Assembly (NCBI GenBank): GCA_947462875.1
Contig: CANHQJ010000008.1
Span: 90,891 to 154,890 of the forward strand
Length of the DNA: 64,000 nucleotides
Direction of reading: 5' to 3'
Source of the DNA: Verrucomicrobiia bacterium
GTDB lineage: Bacteria > Verrucomicrobiota > Verrucomicrobiia > Verrucomicrobiales > Akkermansiaceae
Shown here: piece by piece, positions 8,649-15,768 of the stretch
How the letters are laid out: the number at the start of each line of letters is the position of its first letter
Position numbering within the stretch: the first letter of the stretch is position 1
Position numbers and translations under genes: made by a program
Notes under the pieces: model-generated
Told to the model about the DNA's origin: nothing
What the model saw: only the letters and a program-made list of their open reading frames with translations
Database searches by the model: none

Positions 8649-9758
8649 TTATTCCCCCGCGTCCGGATAGGAACCTAACAGTTTCACGAAAGAGCAATGC
8701 TTCCGCAGTTCGTCGAGCGCGTTGGCCACCTTCGGTTCTTCGCAATGCCCGCCGAGATCGACGTAGAAGATATACTCCCAGTCCTTCTGCTTCGAGGGGC
8801 GAGATTCGATTTTCGACATGTTGATTTCGAATTGATCGAAGGACTGTAAGGCGCTGACGAGGGCTCCCGGCTTGTCCTGGATGGAAAACAGAATCGAAGT
8901 GCGGTCATTGCCGGTGGGCGGGCAGGTTTTTTCGCCGATGACAAGGAAGCGAGTGGTGTTCGTGGCGCGATCCTGGATGGAGTGGTCGAGGATGGTGAGT
9001 CCGTGCAGTTCCGCCGCCAACGCGCCGCCCAGTGCGGCTGCGCCGTGATCGGCGTATTCCTGTGCGAGTTTGGCGGCCTTGGTGGTGGAGGAAACTTCGA
9101 CCATGTCGGCCTCAGGGAAATGTTTCAGGATCCAGTTCCGGCACTGCCCGAACACCTGCGGATGCGAGTAGAGTGTTTTGATTTTCTCGCGCGGAATCGC
9201 GGCCATCAGGTTGTTTTCGATGCGCAGCAAAATCTGCGCGCAGATGTGCAGTGGCGAATCGACAAACAAATCCAGCGTGTGGGAAACAGCGCCCTCGGTC
9301 GAGTTCTCGATCGGCACCACTCCGTAGTCGGCACGGCGGCGCGCCACCTGGTCAAACACATCGGAGAAGTTCGGTTGGGAGGCGTACTGCACCGAGTGGC
9401 CGAATTTTTTGATCGCCGCCTGATGGGTCCAGGTGCCTTCGGGACCGAGGTAGGCGATTTTGAGATCGTCCTCCAGCGCGAGCGCCGCCGACATGATTTC
9501 CCGATAGATCGCGCGGATGGATTTTTCCGGCAACCGTCCGTGGTTTTTTTCGAGCAATTTTTTCAGCAGGGCATCTTCGCGCTCGGGGGCATAGATTTGC
9601 AGGCCCTCTTGTTTTTTGATGACGCCCACCTGATGGACGAGGTCGGCGCGTTCTGACAGGAGATTCATCAGGCGTGAATCCACTTCATCGATTTGTTTTC
9701 TGATATCTTCTAAACTCACGGGGTTGCGGGGCTGGTTATTCTTCTTCGTGGCTCTCAT
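8649..9758 (-). CDS. pheA: Bifunctional chorismate mutase / prephenate dehydratase (P-protein)
   Basis: A 369-residue enzyme making phenylpyruvate from chorismate via prephenate, for phenylalanine synthesis in the cytoplasm. Domains in order: AroQ-type chorismate mutase (residues ~15-100, with IRKQIDEVDSRLMNLLSERA), prephenate dehydratase (~107-285, with IAYLGPEGTWTHQAA, PIENSTEGAV and the NTTRFLVI signature), and a C-terminal ACT regulatory domain (~295-365, with the ESRPSK motif that binds phenylalanine in relatives). Feedback inhibition by Phe is therefore likely. The start overlaps the end of scpB by 23 bases, so the two are probably translationally coupled. The 3' end abuts the REPIN-like element. 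Confidence 0.95.
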   Translation of the reverse strand: MRATKKNNQPRNPVSLEDIRKQIDEVDSRLMNLLSERADLVHQVGVIKKQEGLQIYAPEREDALLKKLLEKNHGRLPEKSIRAIYREIMSAALALEDDLKIAYLGPEGTWTHQAAIKKFGHSVQYASQPNFSDVFDQVARRRADYGVVPIENSTEGAVSHTLDLFVDSPLHICAQILLRIENNLMAAIPREKIKTLYSHPQVFGQCRNWILKHFPEADMVEVSSTTKAAKLAQEYADHGAAALGGALAAELHGLTILDHSIQDRATNTTRFLVIGEKTCPPTGNDRTSILFSIQDKPGALVSALQSFDQFEINMSKIESRPSKQKDWEYIFYVDLGGHCEEPKVANALDELRKHCSFVKLLGSYPDAGE

Positions 9759-10452
9759 CCTCCTCGCTGGGAGCGGGGGTGCTCACGCTGGCGAGCGGAA
9801 GCTGCTCGCTGACGGGGGCGCTTTCGCTGGCGGGCTCGGGGAGTTTGACTTTGCGAAGCTCCGCCGCATTGGGCAGGTCATCGATGCTGCGGATGCCGAA
9901 GTGCTCGTAAAACAGTTCGGTGGTTTCATAGAGAAGCGGACGTCCCGGCAGATCGGCCCGCCCGCCGATGCGCACCAGATCGCGGTCGAGCAGTTTCTGC
10001 AGCATGCCATCGCAGGAAACGCCGCGCACGGCCTCGATCGCGGCTTTGGTGATGGGTTGGCGGTAGGCGACGATGGCGAGTGTTTCCATCGCCGGGCCGC
10101 TGAGCCGCTCGGGCTTGCGACCGGGGAAAAGTTGGCGCACAAAATCGCCATACTGCGCCGCCGTGTAGAATTTCCACCCCTTCGCCCGCTCCAGCAAGGC
10201 GAACGAGCGACCGCTCTGGCCGTAGCTTTCATTGAGCTGCTGGATCGCGGCGAGCACTTCCGCGCTGTCCACGGCCGACAGTGGGGCCATCCATTCGGGC
10301 AGGGGAGCGGGCTCATCGCCATCCTCGCTCTCACGCTGGTGCACATCCTCCGCCTCCGCCACACGGGCACGCACCAACCGGGCCAACTCATCGGCGGAAA
10401 GAGGCTCGCTCGAGGCGATCAACAAGGCTTCTACAATCAACGATAGCTCCAT
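9736..10452 (-). CDS. scpB: Segregation and condensation protein B
   Basis: A 238-residue ScpB, the kleisin-interacting winged-helix subunit of the SMC condensin complex. I start it at the ATG at 10450-10452 (MELSLIVEALLIASSEPLSA), the usual ScpB N-terminus. Family hallmarks: TLAIVAYRQPITKAAIEAVR, GVSCDGMLQKLLDRDLV and GRPLLYETTELFYEHFGI, from two tandem winged-helix domains. The last ~45 residues are a Pro/Ser/Glu-rich acidic tail. An scpA gene, often directly upstream, is not here; upstream is the divergent DksA-like gene. It overlaps pheA. Confidence 0.93.
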   Translation of the reverse strand: MELSLIVEALLIASSEPLSADELARLVRARVAEAEDVHQRESEDGDEPAPLPEWMAPLSAVDSAEVLAAIQQLNESYGQSGRSFALLERAKGWKFYTAAQYGDFVRQLFPGRKPERLSGPAMETLAIVAYRQPITKAAIEAVRGVSCDGMLQKLLDRDLVRIGGRADLPGRPLLYETTELFYEHFGIRSIDDLPNAAELRKVKLPEPASESAPVSEQLPLASVSTPAPSEEDESHEEE

Positions 10453-10523
10453 AGTCCGCCGCGAGACTAGGAAGCTTCTCGCCGCGGTGCAAGCCTGCAA
10501 AAAAATTCCTGCGTCCTGCGCGC

Positions 10524-10537
10524 GCAAACTATTTTGC
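10524..10537. promoter_or_regulatory. Inverted repeat, possible operator upstream of the DksA-like gene
   Basis: GCAAA-CTAT-TTTGC is a perfect 5-base inverted repeat with a 4-base spacer in the divergent region between scpB and the DksA-like gene. It lies about 20 bases upstream of the putative -35 box. It could bind a dimeric regulator. No known operator consensus is claimed. Confidence 0.3.
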
Positions 10538-10556
10538 CAAAATCCCATTTTTTCCC

Positions 10557-10585
10557 TTGCAGGTTGACAGTTTGACCGCTAATGA
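10557..10585 (+). promoter_or_regulatory. Putative promoter of the DksA-like gene
   Basis: TTGCAG (10557-10562), a 17-base spacer and TAATGA (10580-10585) fit a sigma-70-type promoter about 65 bases before the ATG at 10650. The boxes are imperfect. Confidence 0.4.
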
Positions 10586-10649
10586 ACGACGCCCACTCGC
10601 ATGGCTGCGATGGCGTTCCCCTCTATTTCCCATTCCTACCTCTACTATC

Positions 10650-11759
10650 ATGGCTGCGAAAAAAGCTGCAAAGAAACCATCTGCGAAGGTGGCAAACAAA
10701 CCGGTCGCGAAAAAAGCCCCGGCCAAACCCGTGAAAAAAGCTCCGGTTAAACCAGTTGCCAAACCCGCTGCGAAGCCGGTGGCGAAAAAGGTGGCTGCCA
10801 AGGCACCCGCGAAACCGGTGAAAAAAGCACCCGCCAAGCCGGTGGCGAAAAAGCCCGTGGCCAAGGCACCTGCCAAGCCCGTGGCGAAAAAGCCTTCGGT
10901 CAAAAAGCCCGTAGCCAAGGCACCTGCCAAGCCGGTGAAAAAAGCACCCGCGAAGCCTGTGGCGAAAAAACCGGTAGCGAAGGCTCCTGCGAAAAAACCG
11001 GTAGCGAAGGCTCCTGCGAAAAAACCGGCTCCGGCGAAACCCGCTGCCTCCAAAGCTCCGGTGAAAGCATCTGCCAAACCCGCTGCTAAGCCCGTTGCCG
11101 TCAAACCTGCCGCACCGGCGAAACCTGTCAAAGTGGAAGTGAAAAAAGCGGTAGAGGCACCCGTGAAGGCGGCGGCTCCCGCTCCTGCCAAAAAAATCGT
11201 CGCCAAAACGCCGGCCAAAAAGACTCCGTTTGTTCCCAAGCCAGCCGCCGAGCCTACCATCATCGTGGAACCGATCACCGATCCGAAGTTCCTCGCCTTC
11301 GCCCAAAAGCAGAAACAGCGTCTGCTGGACCTGCGCGATGGCATCGTCGATGCCATGACCGGCTCGGCCCGCGAAGCCATCCGCAGTTCTCCCGAGGGCA
11401 GCGAAGCCTCCGGCAGCGGCATGCACCAGGGCGATGCCGGCAGCGATGCTTACGACCGCGACTTCGCTCTCAGCGTGCTCGCGAAAGACCAGGATGCTCT
11501 CTATGAAATCGAGGAAGCCCTGCTCCGCATCAAAAAAGGCACCTACGGTCTTTGCGAAATGTCGGGCAAGCGCATCCCCATTCCGCGCCTCGAAGCCATC
11601 CCCTTCGCGCGCCTCACCGTCGAGTGCCAGGCCCAGTGGGAAAAGGAATTCGGCACGAAAAAATTCCGTCCAAGTGGCAGCGTCGGATTCAGCGGTGGAG
11701 GAATTTTTGACGAAGATGAAGATTCTGACACGATTTCGCTTGACGAAGACGAAGATTAA
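10650..11759 (+). CDS. TraR/DksA-family regulator with long histone-H1-like Ala/Lys/Pro tail
   Basis: A 369-residue two-part protein starting MAAKKAAKKPSAKVANKP. Residues ~2-200 are low-complexity repeats of PAKPVAKK/APAKPVKKAP type, strongly basic and like eukaryotic H1 tails or bacterial AlgP/HupB tails. They probably bind DNA non-specifically. Residues ~215-350 form a DksA/TraR domain: a coiled-coil hairpin (LLDLRDGIVDAMTGS and later YDRDFALSVLAKDQDALYEI), an acidic tip, then the C-terminal finger GLCEMSGKRIPIPRLEAIPF and VECQAQWEKE. Only two of the four zinc cysteines remain (Cys-x2-Ser and Cys-x2-Gln), as in Cys-poor DksA2-type proteins. It likely acts on RNA polymerase or the nucleoid. 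Genes for L33, S18 and FolE2 follow on the same strand. Confidence 0.85.
   Translation: MAAKKAAKKPSAKVANKPVAKKAPAKPVKKAPVKPVAKPAAKPVAKKVAAKAPAKPVKKAPAKPVAKKPVAKAPAKPVAKKPSVKKPVAKAPAKPVKKAPAKPVAKKPVAKAPAKKPVAKAPAKKPAPAKPAASKAPVKASAKPAAKPVAVKPAAPAKPVKVEVKKAVEAPVKAAAPAPAKKIVAKTPAKKTPFVPKPAAEPTIIVEPITDPKFLAFAQKQKQRLLDLRDGIVDAMTGSAREAIRSSPEGSEASGSGMHQGDAGSDAYDRDFALSVLAKDQDALYEIEEALLRIKKGTYGLCEMSGKRIPIPRLEAIPFARLTVECQAQWEKEFGTKKFRPSGSVGFSGGGIFDEDEDSDTISLDEDED
10962..11015 (+). repeat. Tandem 27-base repeat inside the H1-like tail
   Basis: Two perfect adjacent copies of a 27-base unit (10962-10988 and 10989-11015) are followed by a partial third copy. They encode nine residues per unit (AKKPVAKAP type) and lie within a larger array of degenerate Pro-Ala-Lys repeats. 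The perfect identity suggests a recent duplication. Confidence 0.85.
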
Positions 11760-11789
11760 TGTAGTTTCGCCCTCCCATCACTCCAAGCC

Positions 11790-11963
11790 ATGCCACGCGA
11801 CATTATCATCCTCGAATGCACCGAAGCCAAAGCGGAAGGGAAACCGACCTCCCGCTACGTGACCACCCGCAACAAAAAGAGTCTCCGCACTCCGGGTCGT
11901 CTCGAAAAGGTGAAATTCAACCCTTTCCTTAAGCGCAGAACTCTTCACCGCGAACTCCGCTAA
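11790..11963 (+). CDS. rpmG: 50S ribosomal protein L33 (cysteine-poor form)
   Basis: A 57-residue protein beginning [17 protein letters not shown] and ending [12 protein letters not shown]. It has the L33 pattern of a short basic beta-rich protein with YVTTRNKKS and LEKVKFNPF. It binds 23S rRNA near the E site of the large subunit. Zinc-binding L33 has two CxxC pairs; here only one cysteine is present, so this is the zinc-free (C-minus) type. The start lies 30 bases after the stop of the DksA-like gene. The S18 gene starts 11 bases after its stop. Confidence 0.92.
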   Translation: MPRDIIILECTEAKAEGKPTSRYVTTRNKKSLRTPGRLEKVKFNPFLKRRTLHRELR

Positions 11964-11974
11964 CATCAACGTAT

Positions 11975-12223
11975 ATGCAAGAAACCGAACCAAAAACAGT
12001 CGAGCGTCGCATTGCTTTCCGTAAGGCGAACCGTCGCATGACCCGCCGTCGCCAGGACATTCCTGTTGACAAGATTGATCACACCAATCCCGATCTTTTG
12101 TCGAAATTCACCTCGACCACTGGCAAAATCCTTCCTCGTCGCGTGACTGGAGTGCCGGCCAAGGTGCATCGCAAGATCACCCGTGAGATCAAGCGCGCCC
12201 GCGCCTTGAACCTCGTGCCATAA
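11975..12223 (+). CDS. rpsR: 30S ribosomal protein S18
   Basis: An 82-residue S18 with the conserved core LLSKFTSTTGKILPRRVTGV followed by HRKITREIKRARALNLVP. It binds 16S rRNA in the platform next to S6. It contains no cysteine, so it is the zinc-free type. It lies directly downstream of rpmG and is followed by a strong terminator. The usual neighbours S6, Ssb and L9 are absent. Confidence 0.95.
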   Translation: MQETEPKTVERRIAFRKANRRMTRRRQDIPVDKIDHTNPDLLSKFTSTTGKILPRRVTGVPAKVHRKITREIKRARALNLVP

Positions 12224-12245
12224 GCTCGTGGCTTTCTGAATTTTC

Positions 12246-12281
12246 AGGGCTTGTCCGTCATCGACCGGGCAAGCCCTTTTC
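12246..12281 (+). terminator. Intrinsic terminator after rpsR
   Basis: AGGGCTTG pairs with CAAGCCCT, with a further CCG/CGG pairing inside and a 7-base loop. It is followed by TTTT. It lies 23 bases after the rpsR stop and separates the L33-S18 transcript from folE2. Confidence 0.85.
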
Positions 12282-12325
12282 CTTTCCCGCTCACCTTTGC
12301 CGATTTTTTTTCTCCGCCTTCTTCC

Positions 12326-13105
12326 ATGCAAGAACTCACTGATACCCAGAACGAAAAGGACGACCGCAATTTGCCCATCGATCGCGTCGGCGTGAAAAGC
12401 CTGCGTTTCCCCGTGGAGGTCCGGGAAAAAAACGGCGGCACCCAGAAAACGGTCGCCACCGTTTCCCTGGCAGTGGACTTGCCGCAGCACTACAAGGGCA
12501 CGCACATGAGCCGCTTCGTGGAAGTGCTGAATTCGCACGGCAATTGTCTCGATGTCCACACCATCAATGCCATTCCCAAGGAACTGCTCAACCGTCTCGA
12601 TGCCCAACGCGCGCACGTGACCTTCCAGTTTCCCTTCTTCCTCAAAAAAGCCGCTCCCATCAGCGGCGGCGAGGGACTGGTCGATTACGAAGTGCGTTTC
12701 GAGATCGACTATGAACGCGATGGCGCCACCGATTTCATTCTAACGACTTTTGTTCCCGTCGCCACCCTCTGCCCCTGTTCGAAGGCGATCAGCGAACGCG
12801 GCGCGCACAATCAGCGCGGTCTGGTGACCTATTCGATCCGTTCGAAAAAACCGATCTGGATCGAGGACCTCATCGCCCTTGTCGAGCGCTCCGCCAGTTG
12901 CGAGCTCTACAGCCTGCTCAAGCGCCCCGATGAAAAATACGTTACCGAAAAAGCCTACGACAATCCGGTATTCGTGGAGGACCTCGTGCGCAACATCGCC
13001 TCGCGCAGCAATGCCCACGAGCAAATCACCTGGTACCGCGTCGAAGCGGAAAACTACGAGTCCATCCACAATCACAACGCCTACGCGGTGATCGAGGCGA
13101 AGTAG
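12326..13105 (+). CDS. folE2: GTP cyclohydrolase FolE2 (type IB)
   Basis: A 259-residue enzyme of the COG1469 family, converting GTP to dihydroneopterin triphosphate for tetrahydrofolate (and possibly queuosine) synthesis. I start at the ATG at 12326 (MQELTDTQNEKDDRNLPIDR), since DxR near the N-terminus is typical. Key features: VDLPQHYKGTHMSRFVEVL near residue 57, VPVATLCPCSKAISERGAHN with the metal-binding cysteine near 150, and the C-terminal AHEQITWYRVEAENYESIHN. FolE2 does not depend on zinc, unlike FolE, and is induced by zinc starvation in several bacteria. Its position after two zinc-free ribosomal protein genes is notable. Confidence 0.93.
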   Translation: MQELTDTQNEKDDRNLPIDRVGVKSLRFPVEVREKNGGTQKTVATVSLAVDLPQHYKGTHMSRFVEVLNSHGNCLDVHTINAIPKELLNRLDAQRAHVTFQFPFFLKKAAPISGGEGLVDYEVRFEIDYERDGATDFILTTFVPVATLCPCSKAISERGAHNQRGLVTYSIRSKKPIWIEDLIALVERSASCELYSLLKRPDEKYVTEKAYDNPVFVEDLVRNIASRSNAHEQITWYRVEAENYESIHNHNAYAVIEAK

Positions 13106-13201
13106 GGCGGGTGACTCATGCGGAATGGATTCCGCGCTCCAATTTCCCTGCGTGTTTTCTTGCCAATCGGGGGTTTCTGTAGAGGATTAGTTTCGTTGTC
13201 C

Positions 13202-14254
13202 ATGGAATCGATACGTGCGGAAAAGGTGGTGAAGGCTTTCGGGGAGACGCGTGCGCTGAATGGCGTGACGTTGGAGATCCGGCCCGGTGAGTTGTTCTTT
13301 CTGTTAGGGGCCTCGGGTTGCGGGAAATCAACCTTGCTGCGCTGCATCGCGGGACTGGAATCGCCCACCAGCGGCGCTATCTATTTCGGTGATCGCGATG
13401 TCACCGCCATGGCTCCGCACAAGCGCGAGGCGGCGATGGTGTTCCAAAGCTACGCGCTGTGGCCCCACCTCACCGTGGCGAAAAACATTTCCTTCGGCCT
13501 GGAGGAACGCAAGGTGCCGAAGGACGAGACCAAACGCCGTGTCGAGGAAGCCCTGGCGATGGTGAAACTGGAAGGCTTTGGCGAGCGCTCGATCGATGCG
13601 ATGTCCGGCGGGCAGCAGCAGCGCGTGGCTCTGGCGCGCGCGCTGGTGGTGCGGCCGAAGTGTTTGCTCCTCGATGAACCGCTTTCCAATCTCGATGCCC
13701 AACTCCGCATTGAGATGCGTCGTGAAATTCGACGCATCGTGAAAGAATTCGGACTAACCGCGATCTATGTCACGCACGATCAGGAAGAGGCGCTGGCGAT
13801 GGCAGACCGCATGGCGATTCTCTCGCGCGGGGTGATCGAGCAACTCGGCACGCCCGAGGAGGTCTATCGCGATCCGCGCACCAGTTATGTCGCTGGTTTC
13901 ATCGGCGAGACAAATCTTTGCGATGGCGTCATCGAGAAGGACGCGAACGGTTACGCGGTGCGCTTCGGCCAGGTGCGGCTGGCGGCACGCATCACGAATC
14001 CCGATTGGCAGCCCGGCGACGGCCAAAACGGCAAGGTTTCGATGCGTCCGGAGGCGCTGCGCATCGATCCCGCAGGGCAGATCGCCGCGAAGGTGGTGGA
14101 AAAGGTGTATCTCGGGCAGAGCATCCAGTACTGGGTGGAGACCGCGTTCGGGCGCTTGCAGGTGGTGGAGCAGAACCCGCATCGCATTTACGGTCCGGGA
14201 GACGCGCTGATGCTGGCGATTGATGTGGCGGATGTCGTTTTGTTGGAAAAATAG
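13202..14254 (+). CDS. ABC importer ATP-binding protein (FbpC/PotA type)
   Basis: A 350-residue ATPase. The ATG at 13202 gives MESIRAEKVVKAFGETRALN, the usual start for this family. Walker A GASGCGKST near residue 38, Q-loop region FQSYALWPHLTV, signature MSGGQQQRVALARAL near 134, Walker B CLLLDEPLSNLDAQL near 156 and H-loop YVTHDQEEAL near 190 are intact. Residues ~235-350 form a TOBE domain. It energises uptake together with the binding protein and fused permease encoded immediately downstream. The family pattern (one ATPase, one extracellular binder, one double permease) fits ferric iron, thiamine, phosphonate or polyamine uptake; iron is my first guess but not proven. Confidence 0.9.
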   Translation: MESIRAEKVVKAFGETRALNGVTLEIRPGELFFLLGASGCGKSTLLRCIAGLESPTSGAIYFGDRDVTAMAPHKREAAMVFQSYALWPHLTVAKNISFGLEERKVPKDETKRRVEEALAMVKLEGFGERSIDAMSGGQQQRVALARALVVRPKCLLLDEPLSNLDAQLRIEMRREIRRIVKEFGLTAIYVTHDQEEALAMADRMAILSRGVIEQLGTPEEVYRDPRTSYVAGFIGETNLCDGVIEKDANGYAVRFGQVRLAARITNPDWQPGDGQNGKVSMRPEALRIDPAGQIAAKVVEKVYLGQSIQYWVETAFGRLQVVEQNPHRIYGPGDALMLAIDVADVVLLEK

Positions 14255-14262
14255 GAACTATC

Positions 14263-15768
14263 ATGATCAAGCGCGTCGGAATCATCGTAGGCTTGTTGGT
14301 GGCGATCGTGCTGCTGCCGGTGCTGCTGCGCAAAAAGTCCGCCACGGCAGCGCCCGATGCGGCGGATGACCGGCTGGTCATCATCACGCCGCACAACGAG
14401 TCCATCCGCAATGAATACGGCGAGGCCTTCGCGCGGTGGTGGAAGGAGCGCAGCGGGCGCAGTGTGTATGTTGATTGGCGCACGCCTGGCGGCACGGCGG
14501 AGATCCGCAAGGTGCTGGATTCCGGCTACGCCGCTGCCGAGGCGCGCGGTGCCGCAGGCATGGGGATCGATCTCTTTTTCGGCGGTGGCGATTACGAATT
14601 CAAAACCCAGCACAAGCCGAAAAAAGGCGAGGGTCGTTTGGTGCGTTTGGAAGTCTTTGACAAGCACCCGGAGTGGTTCGGTGAAAAGGGCGTGACGCAG
14701 TATTTTTCGGGCGAGCAATACTATAACGACGAGCGCACGTGGGTGACGGCGTGTTTGTCGCAATTCGGCATCTGTTACAATGAGGATGCCCTGAAGCGTC
14801 TCGGCTTGCCTGTGCCGCGGGGCTGGGAGGATCTCGGGGATCCGCGCTATGCCGGCTATCTCGCACTGGCGGACCCGAGCAAGAGCGGTTCGGTGGCGCG
14901 GGCCTTCGAATTGCTGATCCAGCAGCAAATGCAGCAGGTCATTTCCTCCGCCGATCCCTCGATGCCGTCGGAAAAAGTGCGGCAACAAGGCTGGGAAAAG
15001 GGCTGGCAGCTCATCATGCGCTTGTGTGCGAATGCCCGTTATTTCACCGATAGTGCTTCGAAGATCCCGCAGGACGTGGGGCAGGGGGACTCGGTGGCGG
15101 GGATGTGTGTGGACTTTTACGGAAGATCCTTCAGCGATGAATTGATGCGCGACGATGGTACCTCGCGCCTGCGCTGGATCGCACCGGCCGGTGGTTCCTC
15201 TCTCAGTGGCGATCCGATCGCCGTGATGAGCGGCGCGCCGAATCCCTTGGTGGCGCAGGCGTTTGTGGAGTTTGTCTTAAGCGATGCCGGCCAGATTTTG
15301 TGGAATGCCAAGCCCGGCACAGAGAACGGACCCGTCTCCAAGGCGCTGCGACGCATGCCGGTGCGCCGCGACATGTACACTCCGGAAAATCGTGCACGGT
15401 TCAGCGATGGTGAGATGAATCCCTATGAAGCCACGGGAGAATTCGTTTACAAACCGGAACTCACGGGCAAGGCCTTTGGCACGATACGCTCGCTGGTGCG
15501 GATTGTCGGCATTGACTCGCACGAGGAAATGAAGAGCGCGTGGAAAGCCCTGCGCGAGGCGAATTTCCCCCCGGATGCGATGAAGGTGTTTTTTGATGTA
15601 TCGGTGCTGGAGTATCAGAGCATGAGCCTGGGTGATCCGCGTTTAGGCTCCGGTGACGCGCTGGATGCCGCCGCCCGCGCTTCCGAGCTGGGCGCGCATT
15701 TCCGGGCGCAGTACCAACGCGCCGAAGCCATGGCACGCGATGCGCTAGCGAAAGGAGGAACGCCATGA
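14263..15768 (+). CDS. ABC importer extracellular solute-binding protein
   Basis: A 501-residue binding protein with an uncleaved or cleaved N-terminal hydrophobic segment (VGIIVGLLVAIVLLPVLL). A mature part follows that starts LVIITPHNESIRNEYGEAFA, a type II periplasmic-binding fold of the FutA/ThiB/PotD kind. ARWWKERSG, GMGIDLFFGGGDYEF, NEDALKRLGLPVP and GAPNPLVAQAFVEFVLS are typical segments. It is 100-150 residues longer than usual binders because of a C-terminal helical extension (residues ~400-501). The gene starts 8 bases after the ATPase gene and its stop overlaps the permease ATG (ATGA). The ligand cannot be read from the sequence. Confidence 0.88.
   Translation: MIKRVGIIVGLLVAIVLLPVLLRKKSATAAPDAADDRLVIITPHNESIRNEYGEAFARWWKERSGRSVYVDWRTPGGTAEIRKVLDSGYAAAEARGAAGMGIDLFFGGGDYEFKTQHKPKKGEGRLVRLEVFDKHPEWFGEKGVTQYFSGEQYYNDERTWVTACLSQFGICYNEDALKRLGLPVPRGWEDLGDPRYAGYLALADPSKSGSVARAFELLIQQQMQQVISSADPSMPSEKVRQQGWEKGWQLIMRLCANARYFTDSASKIPQDVGQGDSVAGMCVDFYGRSFSDELMRDDGTSRLRWIAPAGGSSLSGDPIAVMSGAPNPLVAQAFVEFVLSDAGQILWNAKPGTENGPVSKALRRMPVRRDMYTPENRARFSDGEMNPYEATGEFVYKPELTGKAFGTIRSLVRIVGIDSHEEMKSAWKALREANFPPDAMKVFFDVSVLEYQSMSLGDPRLGSGDALDAAARASELGAHFRAQYQRAEAMARDALAKGGTP

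Noticed and set aside
8452..8745. Short leftward frame across the REPIN-like repeat
   Set aside because: It merely translates the two repeat arms and runs into pheA.
10557..10649. In-frame N-terminal extension of the DksA-like gene
   Set aside because: It begins in the putative promoter and lacks family-like sequence; the ATG at 10650 starts the repeat tail cleanly.
10660..11200. Possible CRISPR-like repeats
   Set aside because: The repeats are in-frame codon repeats without unique spacers of constant length; they encode a basic protein tail.
10529..11422. Long leftward open frames rich in Ala, Gly and Phe opposite the DksA-like gene
   Set aside because: They are mirror images of the Pro-Ala-Lys repeats; the opposite strand encodes a recognisable DksA domain.
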